Shown here: in pieces, positions 51,374 to 59,513 of the stretch
Numbering within the stretch: position 1 is the first letter of the stretch
How the letters are laid out: each line of letters begins with the position of its first letter
Source: Marinomonas maritima
GTDB taxonomy: Bacteria > Pseudomonadota > Gammaproteobacteria > Pseudomonadales > Marinomonadaceae
Length of the DNA: 64,000 nucleotides
Reading direction: 5' to 3'
Assembly: GCF_024435075.2 (NCBI RefSeq)
Contig: NZ_JAMZEG020000001.1
Location: 186,001 to 250,000 of the forward strand
Position numbers and translations under genes: made by a program
The notes under the pieces: model-generated
Databases searched by the model: none
What the model was told of the DNA's origin: nothing
The model's input: only the letters and a program-made list of their open reading frames with translations

Positions 51374-53236
51374 GTGCTCATTAAACATAAATTAATTTTA
51401 AACACGGTTTTGCTCGTTGTGGCTCTAGTCGCTATGTTAGGGCTTTTTTACAATACACAGACCAACCTTGAAAAACTCAATTCCGCAAAGAACCTTGTGG
51501 TTCACCAACAAGTAAATATGCTTACTTTGCGCCGTAACGAAAAAGATTTTTTGGCGCGTCTCGACCTTTCTTACGAAACAGAATTTAATGAAATTATGGA
51601 TTCTTTGTTTAAGGATCAGACTCGTCTTGAAAGTGTAATGGATACCTATTCAATTGATACTGATATATTGCTTGAACTTACTCAGGATTTTAAAGAATAT
51701 CAGGCTGATTTTTTGTCGGTTGTCACCGCTTCTAAAAAGCTGGGTCTAACGCCAGAGACGGGACTACAAGGTGCGCTTCGTAGTGCTGTTCATAATATCG
51801 AAAGTGAATTGTCGGCATTAAATCAAGATGCCATGCTCGTCAGTATGTTGCAATTACGCCGTCATGAAAAAGATTTTATGTTGCGTAATAATCCTAAATA
51901 CATTGCCTCGTTTAATAAAACATTAGATCAATTAGAAAGTGCATTGAGTAGAGCGTCATTACCTACTGATAAGACTCAATTGCTGTCCTCTCTCACGGAG
52001 CAATATCGCAAAAGTTTTAATCAATATTCGGATGGTAAAAAAGACTTAGGTTTAACCAGTAAGCAAGGAAAATTACTGGCTATGCGAGCGTCTATTCATA
52101 AAACCGAAACGGCACTTGATGCCTTGGAAGTTCAGTTAACTCAAGCCATTCATGCGAAAACCTCATTTTCGATGATACTGACGGAAATTCTGTGCGGCAT
52201 TATTATTGTTGTTGGGGTGTTATTTGCTTGGATCATTAATCGTACGATTAATTCGGCACTGAGTACGATTCAAACCACGATGCGAGAAATCCAGACGACG
52301 CATAATATTGGTTTGCGTATTGATTTGCCGGCGAAAGATGAAATTGGTTTTGTTGCATCCAGTATCAACGATATGTTGGCAGATTTTAGCCGTGTGATAG
52401 CCGACGCGAATCAAACCGTAAAAGAGATGAATACGACGACTATACAATTGTCACAAAACGCCGCAAGAACATCAGACGATGCTCAGAAACAGCGGGCCGA
52501 AACCGACATGGTTGCGGTGTCTGTAACGGAGATGGTGGGCACGGTTGAAGATATTTCTCGCAGTATGGAAATGGCTGCGTCTAAGGCTTTGTCAACGCAA
52601 GAAAATGCACGAGAAGGTCAGTCAAAAGTAACTTCGGCCATTGATCGCATTCGCCAACTCTCAGATAGGCTTGAAGGCTCTGTTGAGACAGTCAGTGCAC
52701 TTGCAAAAGAAAGTGAGAGTATTGGTGGCGTTTTGAGTGTGATCCAAGGCATTGCTGAACAGACAAATTTACTTGCCTTAAATGCGGCTATTGAAGCGGC
52801 GAGAGCCGGTGAACAGGGTCGTGGATTCGCTGTAGTGGCCGATGAAGTCCGTGCATTGGCAAGCCGAACTCACTCGGCGACAGAAGAAATATCTGAGATT
52901 ATAGTGACTTTGCAAGGTCGTACGAAAGGGATTGTTTCATTGATGGAAGAGTGTCGTCAGGATGGCGCTTTAAGTCGAGATGAAGCCACTATTACAGGAA
53001 CGGTTTTAGACAAAATACTTCTTGATGTAGAAGAAATCTCAGCCATGGCAGGATCGGTATCATCCGCAATTGAACAGCAAACCATTGCGGCTAATGAAAT
53101 CAGCAAAAATGTTGACACAATACGAGAAATTACCGAAGACACATCTGCTTCTGTTGCTTTGAACTCCAAAGCAAGTCAGGAGATTGCGGGTCAAGCCGAG
53201 TCTTTAAATAGAAGCATCTCTGTTTTTAAAGTGTGA
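51374..53236 (+). CDS. Methyl-accepting chemotaxis protein with HBM sensor
   Basis: 620 residues. Start is GTG (51374) with AGGAG eight bases upstream; an out-of-frame ATG overlaps it. Membrane segment 8-26, periplasmic helical bimodular region (about 30-265) with the repeated motif LRRNEKDFLAR and LRRHEKDFMLR, second membrane segment at about 270-290, HAMP, and the signalling hairpin EQTNLLALNAAIEAARAGEQGRGFAVVADEVRALA. HBM receptors such as McpS bind organic acids, so a carboxylate ligand is plausible. No C-terminal CheR pentapeptide. Confidence 0.9.
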   Translation: MLIKHKLILNTVLLVVALVAMLGLFYNTQTNLEKLNSAKNLVVHQQVNMLTLRRNEKDFLARLDLSYETEFNEIMDSLFKDQTRLESVMDTYSIDTDILLELTQDFKEYQADFLSVVTASKKLGLTPETGLQGALRSAVHNIESELSALNQDAMLVSMLQLRRHEKDFMLRNNPKYIASFNKTLDQLESALSRASLPTDKTQLLSSLTEQYRKSFNQYSDGKKDLGLTSKQGKLLAMRASIHKTETALDALEVQLTQAIHAKTSFSMILTEILCGIIIVVGVLFAWIINRTINSALSTIQTTMREIQTTHNIGLRIDLPAKDEIGFVASSINDMLADFSRVIADANQTVKEMNTTTIQLSQNAARTSDDAQKQRAETDMVAVSVTEMVGTVEDISRSMEMAASKALSTQENAREGQSKVTSAIDRIRQLSDRLEGSVETVSALAKESESIGGVLSVIQGIAEQTNLLALNAAIEAARAGEQGRGFAVVADEVRALASRTHSATEEISEIIVTLQGRTKGIVSLMEECRQDGALSRDEATITGTVLDKILLDVEEISAMAGSVSSAIEQQTIAANEISKNVDTIREITEDTSASVALNSKASQEIAGQAESLNRSISVFKV

Positions 53237-53382
53237 TGCCAGTGTGGTTTATGATTGGTTAAAACAAAATAATAAACCACACTCATACTGAATCGTATCT
53301 GACGCAGTTCTACTCTATCTATTGGGGCTGCGTTCCCGTTATGATGCAGATGACATCACTTGATAAAATTTAGGGGAATCTT

Positions 53383-53721
53383 ATGTTATATCGATTGGCA
53401 TTAAGCGTATTTCTTGTTTTTTTTGTAACCACTTCCATGGCAGCGAAAGCAGAAAGCAAGGAGACAAAAACACTCGCTCAAACGGTTTTTGAATTAGAGC
53501 GAAGTTTGGCTATTTTACAATTATCCACCGCGTCTTTAGGCGATTATCAATCGCTTGATAAAAAAATAGCGCAGGTAAAATCGCTAGAATATCGTGTAAA
53601 TTTTCTTGGTAATCTCACTTTTTTATTGTGTATGGCGCTCGCTGTTTTCTTTTTTCAACTACGCAAACAAAATAAGCGACTATTAGCGCTTGAGAAGAGT
53701 AAAAGAAATGCCAATGAATAA
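53383..53721 (+). CDS. Small exported/membrane protein of unknown function
   Basis: 112 residues: signal peptide or membrane segment at 1-22, a helical periplasmic stretch, a second hydrophobic segment at about 74-93 (LGNLTFLLCMALAVFFFQL) and a basic cytoplasmic tail. Coiled-coil-like heptads around 30-70. No family recognised. Its 3' end overlaps the next start by 14 bases, suggesting co-expression. Confidence 0.6.
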   Translation: MLYRLALSVFLVFFVTTSMAAKAESKETKTLAQTVFELERSLAILQLSTASLGDYQSLDKKIAQVKSLEYRVNFLGNLTFLLCMALAVFFFQLRKQNKRLLALEKSKRNANE

Positions 53722-54292
53722 CACAGCCGTCTTGATGATTATCGATATGCAGCAAGGCATGTCTTGGCCACAAGCTGGCGAGCGGAATAACCCCAACGCA
53801 GAACAGGAAATTGCTGAATTAATTGCCCATTGGCGAGCAAATTATGCGCCTATTGTGCATGTTCAGCACATTTCGACGGAGCCTGAATCCTTATTTTGGC
53901 CAGAGCAAGACGGCGTTTTGTTTCAAGATGCATTCCAACCGCTGGAAGGGGAAAAAGTCGTAGAGAAGTCCGTCCCTGATGCGTTCATCTATTCGGACTT
54001 AGAAAAGTGGTTACGAAAACTGAATACTCAAGCGCTTGTGGTGGTCGGTGTAAGCACCAATAACTCGGTTGAGTCGACGGTAAGAAGTGCTGGGAATTTA
54101 GGTTTCACGACGTATGTGGTTGGCAGCGCCTGTTTTGCTTTTGACAAAGAAGACTTTTTTGGACAATCACGCAGTGCCGATGACGTGCATGCTATGTCAT
54201 TAGCCAATTTACACGGTGAATATGCCACGGTTATTACACAAGATGACGCGTTTGCTTTGTTACCTAAAGGTCATACGTCGCTACGTGATTAA
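53708..54292 (+). CDS. Isochorismatase-fold hydrolase
   Basis: 194 residues from the ATG at 53708 (the next ATG at 53714 is also possible). LMIIDMQQGM supplies the catalytic Asp, the mid-protein lysine is in EKSVPDAF, and VVVGVSTNNSVESTVRSAGNLGF corresponds to the cis-peptide/nucleophile loop. The cysteine expected after TNN in cysteine hydrolases is serine here, as in a subgroup of the family, so amidase chemistry is doubtful. Substrate unknown. Confidence 0.82.
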   Translation: MPMNNTAVLMIIDMQQGMSWPQAGERNNPNAEQEIAELIAHWRANYAPIVHVQHISTEPESLFWPEQDGVLFQDAFQPLEGEKVVEKSVPDAFIYSDLEKWLRKLNTQALVVVGVSTNNSVESTVRSAGNLGFTTYVVGSACFAFDKEDFFGQSRSADDVHAMSLANLHGEYATVITQDDAFALLPKGHTSLRD

Positions 54293-54310
54293 GCCATAAT
54301 AGGTTGTGTT

Positions 54311-54332
54311 GAAGCTTCAGATTATAAGCTTC
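54311..54332. terminator. Hairpin between convergent genes
   Basis: GAAGCTT / AAGCTTC, 7-bp stem with 8-base loop and no U-tract, between the isochorismatase-like gene and gntR. Confidence 0.35.
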
Positions 54333-54339
54333 TATGCCA

Positions 54340-55368
54340 TTAAATACTTTCCCCCATTTCTATCTGAAAGGGTAAGTCGATAATCTTTTGCGAGACGGAA
54401 TTGCCTTGTAAACGAGACAGCAAATGCTCTGCCGCTAAGCGACCCATTTCTTCTCGAGGGGTGATGACTGTGGCTAATAATGGCACCATGACTCGCGCGA
54501 TATTATGGCCATGAAATCCCGCAATACCCATTTCTTCGGGTATTTTTATGCCCATTTTTTGGCAAGCGTAGAGCGCACCAATGGCTAAGTCATCATTGGT
54601 GCAAAAGACGCCGTCGGTATCCGGCTGTTTTTCTAAGGCTTCTTTCATGAATTGCTCGCCCTGCGTAAACGATGACGCGCTGTCTGTACTTAGGCACATT
54701 TCGGTTAAGCCATTGTCCTGCATTGCGGCCTGATAGCCGCGTATTCTTAACAGCGTTCTTTGGTCCATTCGGGCGGCAAAATAGACAATTTTACGATGGC
54801 CTTTTTTGATCATGCATTCGGTCATGGCGTACGCAGCGGCTTGGTTGTCGATACCAATAGCTTGTTCGATTGCAGGAGACACCGAGTCCATAATTTCAAT
54901 TACCGGAATACCTGCCACACTGAGCATCTTACGAACCCGCTCGGTGTGATAGCTTTCGGAAATAATAAGGCCATCCACGTTGTAAGAAAGCAGAGCCGCA
55001 ATACGCGTTTCTTCAGCCTCTTTGCTATAACCATAGTGTGCCAGCATGGTTTGGTAACCAGCGGGTTCTAACACAGACTCTATGCCACGAATGACTTCCG
55101 CGAACACTTGGTTGGTTAACGACGGCACCAATACGCCAATGGCATGACTTTTGGATTTGGATAAAATATCGGGTGCTCTGTTCGGTATGTAACCCAAGTG
55201 TTCTAGCGCTTCGCCGATCTTAATTTGCAATGGAGGGGAAACCTGATCGGGCTTTCTAAGATAGCGACTTACCGTCATTTTCGTGACGCCAACTAAGTTC
55301 GCAACGTCTTGCAATGTGGGGCGTTTATTTTTCATACCTGAGCTTTTCATATCAAGAGACGTATCCAT
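54340..55368 (-). CDS. gntR: LacI-family repressor GntR (gluconate)
   Basis: 342 residues. LacI helix-turn-helix TLQDVANLVGVTKMTVSRYLRKPDQVS (about 19-45) and periplasmic-binding-protein-like ligand domain with LPSLTNQVFAEVIRGIE-type and CTNDDLAIGALYACQ motifs. Similarity to E. coli GntR extends over the whole length, including the VTKMTVSR recognition helix. The E. coli start corresponds to Met12 here. A GntR-type operator lies six bases upstream, so it should be autoregulated; two more flank the TRAP promoter. Confidence 0.9.
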   Translation of the reverse strand: MDTSLDMKSSGMKNKRPTLQDVANLVGVTKMTVSRYLRKPDQVSPPLQIKIGEALEHLGYIPNRAPDILSKSKSHAIGVLVPSLTNQVFAEVIRGIESVLEPAGYQTMLAHYGYSKEAEETRIAALLSYNVDGLIISESYHTERVRKMLSVAGIPVIEIMDSVSPAIEQAIGIDNQAAAYAMTECMIKKGHRKIVYFAARMDQRTLLRIRGYQAAMQDNGLTEMCLSTDSASSFTQGEQFMKEALEKQPDTDGVFCTNDDLAIGALYACQKMGIKIPEEMGIAGFHGHNIARVMVPLLATVITPREEMGRLAAEHLLSRLQGNSVSQKIIDLPFQIEMGESI

Positions 55369-55372
55369 GAAT

Positions 55373-55386
55373 TGTTACCTGTAACA
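55373..55386. promoter_or_regulatory. GntR-type operator upstream of gntR
   Basis: TGTTACCTGTAACA, a near-perfect palindrome matching the known GntR consensus ATGTTACCGATAACA. Six bases from the gntR start codon. Confidence 0.75.
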
Positions 55387-55496
55387 TTATCATAAGCAAC
55401 TCATAGCAAGAAACAAAAAAAACAGACAATTATGGTGAAGGTGTTTTTAAAACAAAGAGGATATTGAAAGTGAGTATTTACTATTATGTGGTTGAA

Positions 55497-55520
55497 AGGC
55501 ACAACTTGCTTGCTGTGCCT
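55497..55520. terminator. Hairpin after gntK
   Basis: AGGCACA / TGTGCCT, 7-bp stem with 10-base loop. On the minus strand it follows the gntK stop codon by 9 bases but has only a short U-tract. Confidence 0.45.
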
Positions 55521-55528
55521 CTTTTGTT

Positions 55529-56023
55529 CTATTGGTTTGATAATAGAGAAAGTGCTTCGTTCAAGACGGCGTCCGCATCTTGGGAAATATCAATGACGAG
55601 CGCTTCTTCTTCTTCTGTTGGCTCAATCAGGGTGGCAAATTGGCTTTCTAACATTTCACGGCCATTAAAATAGTGACCATCACGTTTTTGATGACGTTGC
55701 CAAATGGTATCAATACTGCCTTTCAGGTAGATCATGGTGACATCGTCTAGACCTTGGCGAAGCATAGCGCGGTATTCTGGTTTTAATCCAGAACAGGCAA
55801 TCACAGCGGTCGGGTTGTCGGTTAATAGCGTGTTGAGCGTGGCGAGCCAGTCTTTACGGTCTTCGTCTGTTAGCGGAATACCCTTGCTCATTTTGTCGAC
55901 GTTTGTTTTACAGTGAAAGTTGTCACCATCAAAAAAACGATAGCCCAGCTTCTCCGCGATGTTTTTACCTATCAGCGATTTACCTGATCCTGAAACACCT
56001 AATACTACAATCTTTTTTGTCAT
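55529..56023 (-). CDS. gntK: Gluconokinase
   Basis: Phosphorylates D-gluconate to 6-phosphogluconate for the Entner-Doudoroff or pentose phosphate route. 164 residues from the ATG at 56023; a longer frame to 56095 adds an unconserved tail. Walker A GVSGSGKS at about residue 8, then FFDGDNFHCKTNVDKMSKGIPLTDEDR, which binds gluconate, and ACSGLKPEYR. Directly downstream of the TRAP genes on the same strand. Confidence 0.94.
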   Translation of the reverse strand: MTKKIVVLGVSGSGKSLIGKNIAEKLGYRFFDGDNFHCKTNVDKMSKGIPLTDEDRKDWLATLNTLLTDNPTAVIACSGLKPEYRAMLRQGLDDVTMIYLKGSIDTIWQRHQKRDGHYFNGREMLESQFATLIEPTEEEEALVIDISQDADAVLNEALSLLSNQ

Positions 56024-56107
56024 CTTCTTAAGTCCTTGTCGCCTTGCTGTTATCAGCAAGGCTGTGTCGTTCAAAAAAGCCGTGTTGAACGGCATGGTCT
56101 CAATGGG

Positions 56108-57424
56108 TTATTTCCACCAAAGGGCCAGCTGAGGGAAGAATATGACCAAGACGAGTACGGCAACTTGCATCGCAATAAAAGGAAGCAAAGAGCTGAATAT
56201 TTCACCAAGGCTAATGTCTTTGGGTGCCACGGATTTAAGATAAAATGCGGCAGGCCCAAAGGGCGGAGACAAGAAAGATACCTGCATGTTCAAACAGAAC
56301 ACCACACCAAACCAGATTGGGTCTAAGCCCAGTCCCGTAATGATCGGCACAAAAATCGGCATGGTTAATAGCGCAACACCAACCCAATCCAAGAACATAC
56401 CCAAGATAAGCAAAATCAGCATCATGATCATGATGGTGCCCATCACACTGCCGCCACTTAGGGCAAGAATGATTTCTTCAACAAAATCGATACCGCCCAT
56501 TAGGTTGTAAACACCAACCAGCGCTGTTGCACCAATGCCGATCCAGATGATCATGCCGCAAGTACTCATGGTCGCGGTGGCACTGTCTTTAAGCATTGAA
56601 AAGTTCAGTTCGCCACGAATTGCCGCACTGATGATGATGCCGACAACGCCCAATGCCGAGGCTTCAGTCACAGACGCAACGCCAGTATAAATACTGCCCA
56701 ATACCATCATTACGGTGAGCAGCGGGAAAAGCAGCGCTTTGAAATAGTTAACGTCTTCGTCTGCTGCGAGTTCTTCTTCTGTGGGTAATGGTGCGTATTC
56801 TGGGTGAATGCGACACAAGATCAGCACGTAGGCCATGTAAGTGAACGCCAGAATAAAGGCAGGCAGGAACGCGGCCTTAAAAAGATCGCCAATTGATACG
56901 CTGGCGGTTAGGCCATAAATAATCAATACGATACTGGGTGGCAGCATGGTGCCTAATGCGCCACCGGCACAGGTTACACCAATGGCCAGTTTGCGGTTGT
57001 AGCCAAGACGCAGCATTTGCGGCAAGGCTAAAATTCCTAACAAGACGGTTTCGCCGCCGATGACACCGGACATAGAGGCTAATACGATAGCAACCAACAG
57101 TGTTTGTACGGCAACGCCACCGCGCAGCCTGCGACCAAATACTTTCATTGCATCGAACAGATCTTTGGCGATGCCTGACCTATCTAATAGTGCGGCCATC
57201 AATACAAACATTGGCACAGCAAGGAATACATAGCTGCCAACAAAACTGTATAAGCGGCTGGTGATCAATGGCAAGGCACCCACACCAAACCAACCAACAG
57301 CAAACACCAATGCCACTAACGCAGTAACGAATGCTAATTGCATTCCTGTTAGCAGTAATAAAATCATGGAACCGAGCATCAGTAGGCTGCCGTAGCCTAT
57401 GCCCATAGCGGATAAATCAAACAT
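56108..57424 (-). CDS. dctM: TRAP transporter large membrane subunit (gluconate type)
   Basis: 438 residues, about twelve membrane segments of the DctM family. GLDRSGIAKDLFDAMKVFGRRLRGG follows the third segment; GGALGTMLPPSIVLIIYG is the glycine-rich loop, and MQVSFLSPPFGPAAFYLKSVAP the C-terminal signature. Overlaps dctQ by eight bases. Context with gntK and GntR operators points to gluconate or a related sugar acid. Confidence 0.9.
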   Translation of the reverse strand: MFDLSAMGIGYGSLLMLGSMILLLLTGMQLAFVTALVALVFAVGWFGVGALPLITSRLYSFVGSYVFLAVPMFVLMAALLDRSGIAKDLFDAMKVFGRRLRGGVAVQTLLVAIVLASMSGVIGGETVLLGILALPQMLRLGYNRKLAIGVTCAGGALGTMLPPSIVLIIYGLTASVSIGDLFKAAFLPAFILAFTYMAYVLILCRIHPEYAPLPTEEELAADEDVNYFKALLFPLLTVMMVLGSIYTGVASVTEASALGVVGIIISAAIRGELNFSMLKDSATATMSTCGMIIWIGIGATALVGVYNLMGGIDFVEEIILALSGGSVMGTIMIMMLILLILGMFLDWVGVALLTMPIFVPIITGLGLDPIWFGVVFCLNMQVSFLSPPFGPAAFYLKSVAPKDISLGEIFSSLLPFIAMQVAVLVLVIFFPQLALWWK

Positions 57425-57980
57425 CGTCGCGTTTCCTTAAGCCATTTAATTCTTGTATTAGGTGCAAGGAGAACTGCACAAACATGATACAAAGAGTCAT
57501 GAATATCATGCCTTTTACTAAGGCGGGGAAAGCGGGGTTCCAAGCAGACCCAGATGTCTCTAAGCGAAGATCACCAAACGGTGTAAACCACGAGTCTTGG
57601 ACCATTTGATAAGCCGCCCAACTCAGTAAACCAGAAAACAAAAGCCCCATGATGTGGTGAAAAACATTCAGCCAGCGACGGGTTTTGTCAGAGACGATGT
57701 CATAGATAAGTACCACACGAACATGTTTGTTCGTCGATAGCGCATAAATACCGCCGTAAACAAACAAGCTGCCGCCCAAAAAGGAAGCCGTCTCATGAAC
57801 CCATATAGTGGGTGCGTTAAAGACATAGCGCATTAAGACTTCGTAAAAAGAAATGGCAACAGTAAAAATGAACAGCAGACTTAACATATTGCCAAACTTG
57901 AAAATAACACGGTCTAAGCCGTTTTTTGGCTGTTCTGAGCTGTCAGGCGTCTGAGGATGAGTTTCGTCTTTCATGATCAT
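57417..57980 (-). CDS. dctQ: TRAP transporter small membrane subunit (gluconate type)
   Basis: 187 residues, four membrane segments, with YVFNAPTIWVHETASFLGGSLFVYGG and TNKHVRVVLIYD, the DctQ pattern. The N-terminal 25 residues are polar and unconserved. Between dctP and dctM. Confidence 0.87.
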   Translation of the reverse strand: MIMKDETHPQTPDSSEQPKNGLDRVIFKFGNMLSLLFIFTVAISFYEVLMRYVFNAPTIWVHETASFLGGSLFVYGGIYALSTNKHVRVVLIYDIVSDKTRRWLNVFHHIMGLLFSGLLSWAAYQMVQDSWFTPFGDLRLETSGSAWNPAFPALVKGMIFMTLCIMFVQFSLHLIQELNGLRKRDDV

Positions 57981-57990
57981 GATCCAATGG

Positions 57991-58021
57991 AAAACAGGCG
58001 TTTACATAATAAACGCCTGTT
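57991..58021 (-). terminator. Intercistronic hairpin after dctP (gluconate operon)
   Basis: Perfect 12-bp stem AACAGGCGTTTA / TAAACGCCTGTT with a 5-base loop and a TTTT run on the minus strand. Same position as in the other TRAP operon, between binding protein and membrane subunits. Confidence 0.78.
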
Positions 58022-58060
58022 GTGCTAGCTTAAAGGACGTCAGTAAGTGTTTTTTTACGC

Positions 58061-59077
58061 TTATAGAAGACCATTTTCTTCTAGGTAAGTCGTAACAGAG
58101 TCGTACACTTTTTGTGCGTTATCAGAGCCTTTAGCAAACTCTTCCCACTGTGTGCGAGCAATAGCACGGAACTTCTTACGTTCTTCTGCAGACCAATCGT
58201 GAATCGTGATGTTTGGATCTGCTTTTGCGACTTTAACCGCAGCTTGGTCAGCAATACGCAGTTGCGTGGTAATGTCTTCTGCAAAGTCACGTACTGATAC
58301 CGTTAGGATAGTCTGAATGTCAGCAGGTAATTTGTCCCATTTTTTCTTGTTCATTGAAATATCGATCAATGGCAAAGAGTGGAAACCTGGCTGAATTGGG
58401 TGTGTCGCAATGTCGTTCATACCGGCTTTCTGGTTAGTAGAGAATACCGTGTAGTCAGCGGCATCAATAACGCCCTTGCTTAGGCCTGTGAAGACTTCTG
58501 AACCTGGTAAGTTTACCGGCGCAGCGCCAGCGGCCGCGAAGACACGCTGAACCAAACCTTCAGGAGCGCGAAGTTTAAGGCCTTTCAAATCCGCAACGCT
58601 GTCTAGCGGAACACGAGAAACAAAAGACTCGACGCCCGTTGTCGAACCGCCAATGAATTTCACGCCGTAAGGAGCGTAAAGTTCGTTCATTAGCTCGTAA
58701 CCACCACCGTAGTTAATGTATTGCAGAAGTTGCTGAGTGTTTGACCAAGCACCGACTGTGTTACCGATCAAACCAAATGCTGGATCTTTACCAGAGAAAA
58801 ACTCAGTTGCCGTAATGTGGCCATCTAAGATGCCCATTTTAATGCCGTCTAGGGTTTCGGTATGTTTGAAAATACTGCCAACAGGAAGCAAGTCGATGTG
58901 AACACGGCCGCCTGTCATGGTTTCAACGCGTTCAACCCATTCTTTTTGAACTTGAAAGTTTTTGTCACCCGCTGGATCAGAGGACTGAAACTTAAAGTTA
59001 TAATCCGCTGCAATCGCAGAGGTAGAGAGGATGCCGGCCATCGTGGCGGTCAATAATGTGGTGCTGAATTTACTCAT
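58061..59077 (-). CDS. dctP: TRAP transporter substrate-binding protein (gluconate type)
   Basis: 338 residues with a signal peptide ending at about residue 23 (SAIA-A). DctP family: FKQTETL-type spacing is replaced by IFKHTETLDGIKMGILDG; LKGLKLRAPEGLVQRVFAAAGAAPVNLPGSEVF carries the carboxylate-binding Arg; GVIDAADYTVFSTNQ follows. First gene of the operon, behind two GntR-type operators, so D-gluconate is the likely ligand. This is inferred from regulation and gntK. Confidence 0.88.
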   Translation of the reverse strand: MSKFSTTLLTATMAGILSTSAIAADYNFKFQSSDPAGDKNFQVQKEWVERVETMTGGRVHIDLLPVGSIFKHTETLDGIKMGILDGHITATEFFSGKDPAFGLIGNTVGAWSNTQQLLQYINYGGGYELMNELYAPYGVKFIGGSTTGVESFVSRVPLDSVADLKGLKLRAPEGLVQRVFAAAGAAPVNLPGSEVFTGLSKGVIDAADYTVFSTNQKAGMNDIATHPIQPGFHSLPLIDISMNKKKWDKLPADIQTILTVSVRDFAEDITTQLRIADQAAVKVAKADPNITIHDWSAEERKKFRAIARTQWEEFAKGSDNAQKVYDSVTTYLEENGLL

Positions 59078-59144
59078 GGTATCGCTTCCTATTGTTGTTT
59101 TTTTGAAAGAACATTTTTAGAAGATGTGCCTAGGTTGTCGGTAT

Positions 59145-59160
59145 ATGTTACCGGTAACTA
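59145..59160. promoter_or_regulatory. GntR-type operator O2
   Basis: ATGTTACCGGTAACTA, containing the perfect palindrome GTTACCGGTAAC. Centre 23 bp from the next operator, about two helical turns. Confidence 0.75.
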
Positions 59161-59167
59161 AGATGGG

Positions 59168-59197
59168 ATGTTACCGATAACATTTCGGGTTAGTCAA
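59168..59197 (-). promoter_or_regulatory. Promoter of the gluconate TRAP operon overlapping GntR operator O1
   Basis: On the minus strand TTGACT and TAACAT with 18-base spacing. The -10 box lies inside ATGTTACCGATAACAT (59168-59183), which equals the E. coli GntR consensus, so repressor binding would block RNA polymerase directly. Confidence 0.7.
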
Positions 59198-59513
59198 GTC
59201 TTTATCTCCAGATTTTTTAGTAAAATCATAGATGATTGATATTCATAGAGAACTTTTTTATATCTTTTGTAATGAGGCATTGGTGAACGAGAGTTGGGTT
59301 TGTGATTATAAGGCATTGCACTTGGTATTGTATGAAAGTGTCACCGATGCGAAATGGCGTAACGAAAAGTGTGGCTAACAGGGTGCGCACAAATTACTCA
59401 TTAATAAAATGCGTGATTTGCTTTGCTTAATTTAACATCCATAATGTGGATCTTTATCAGCCTAGTTTTGAGGGTTGTACTGCTTACTTTTTTGCCAAAA
59501 AGGATACTAAGAA
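59198..59513. other. Intergenic region between the gluconate operon and siaA
   Basis: About 316 bases without a gene. It should contain the siaA promoter; no convincing -35/-10 pair or operator was found. Confidence 0.5.

Noticed and set aside
59301..59345. Sigma-54 promoter for siaA
   Set aside because: GGCATTGCAC looks suggestive, but the GG/GC spacing of -24/-12 elements is not met.
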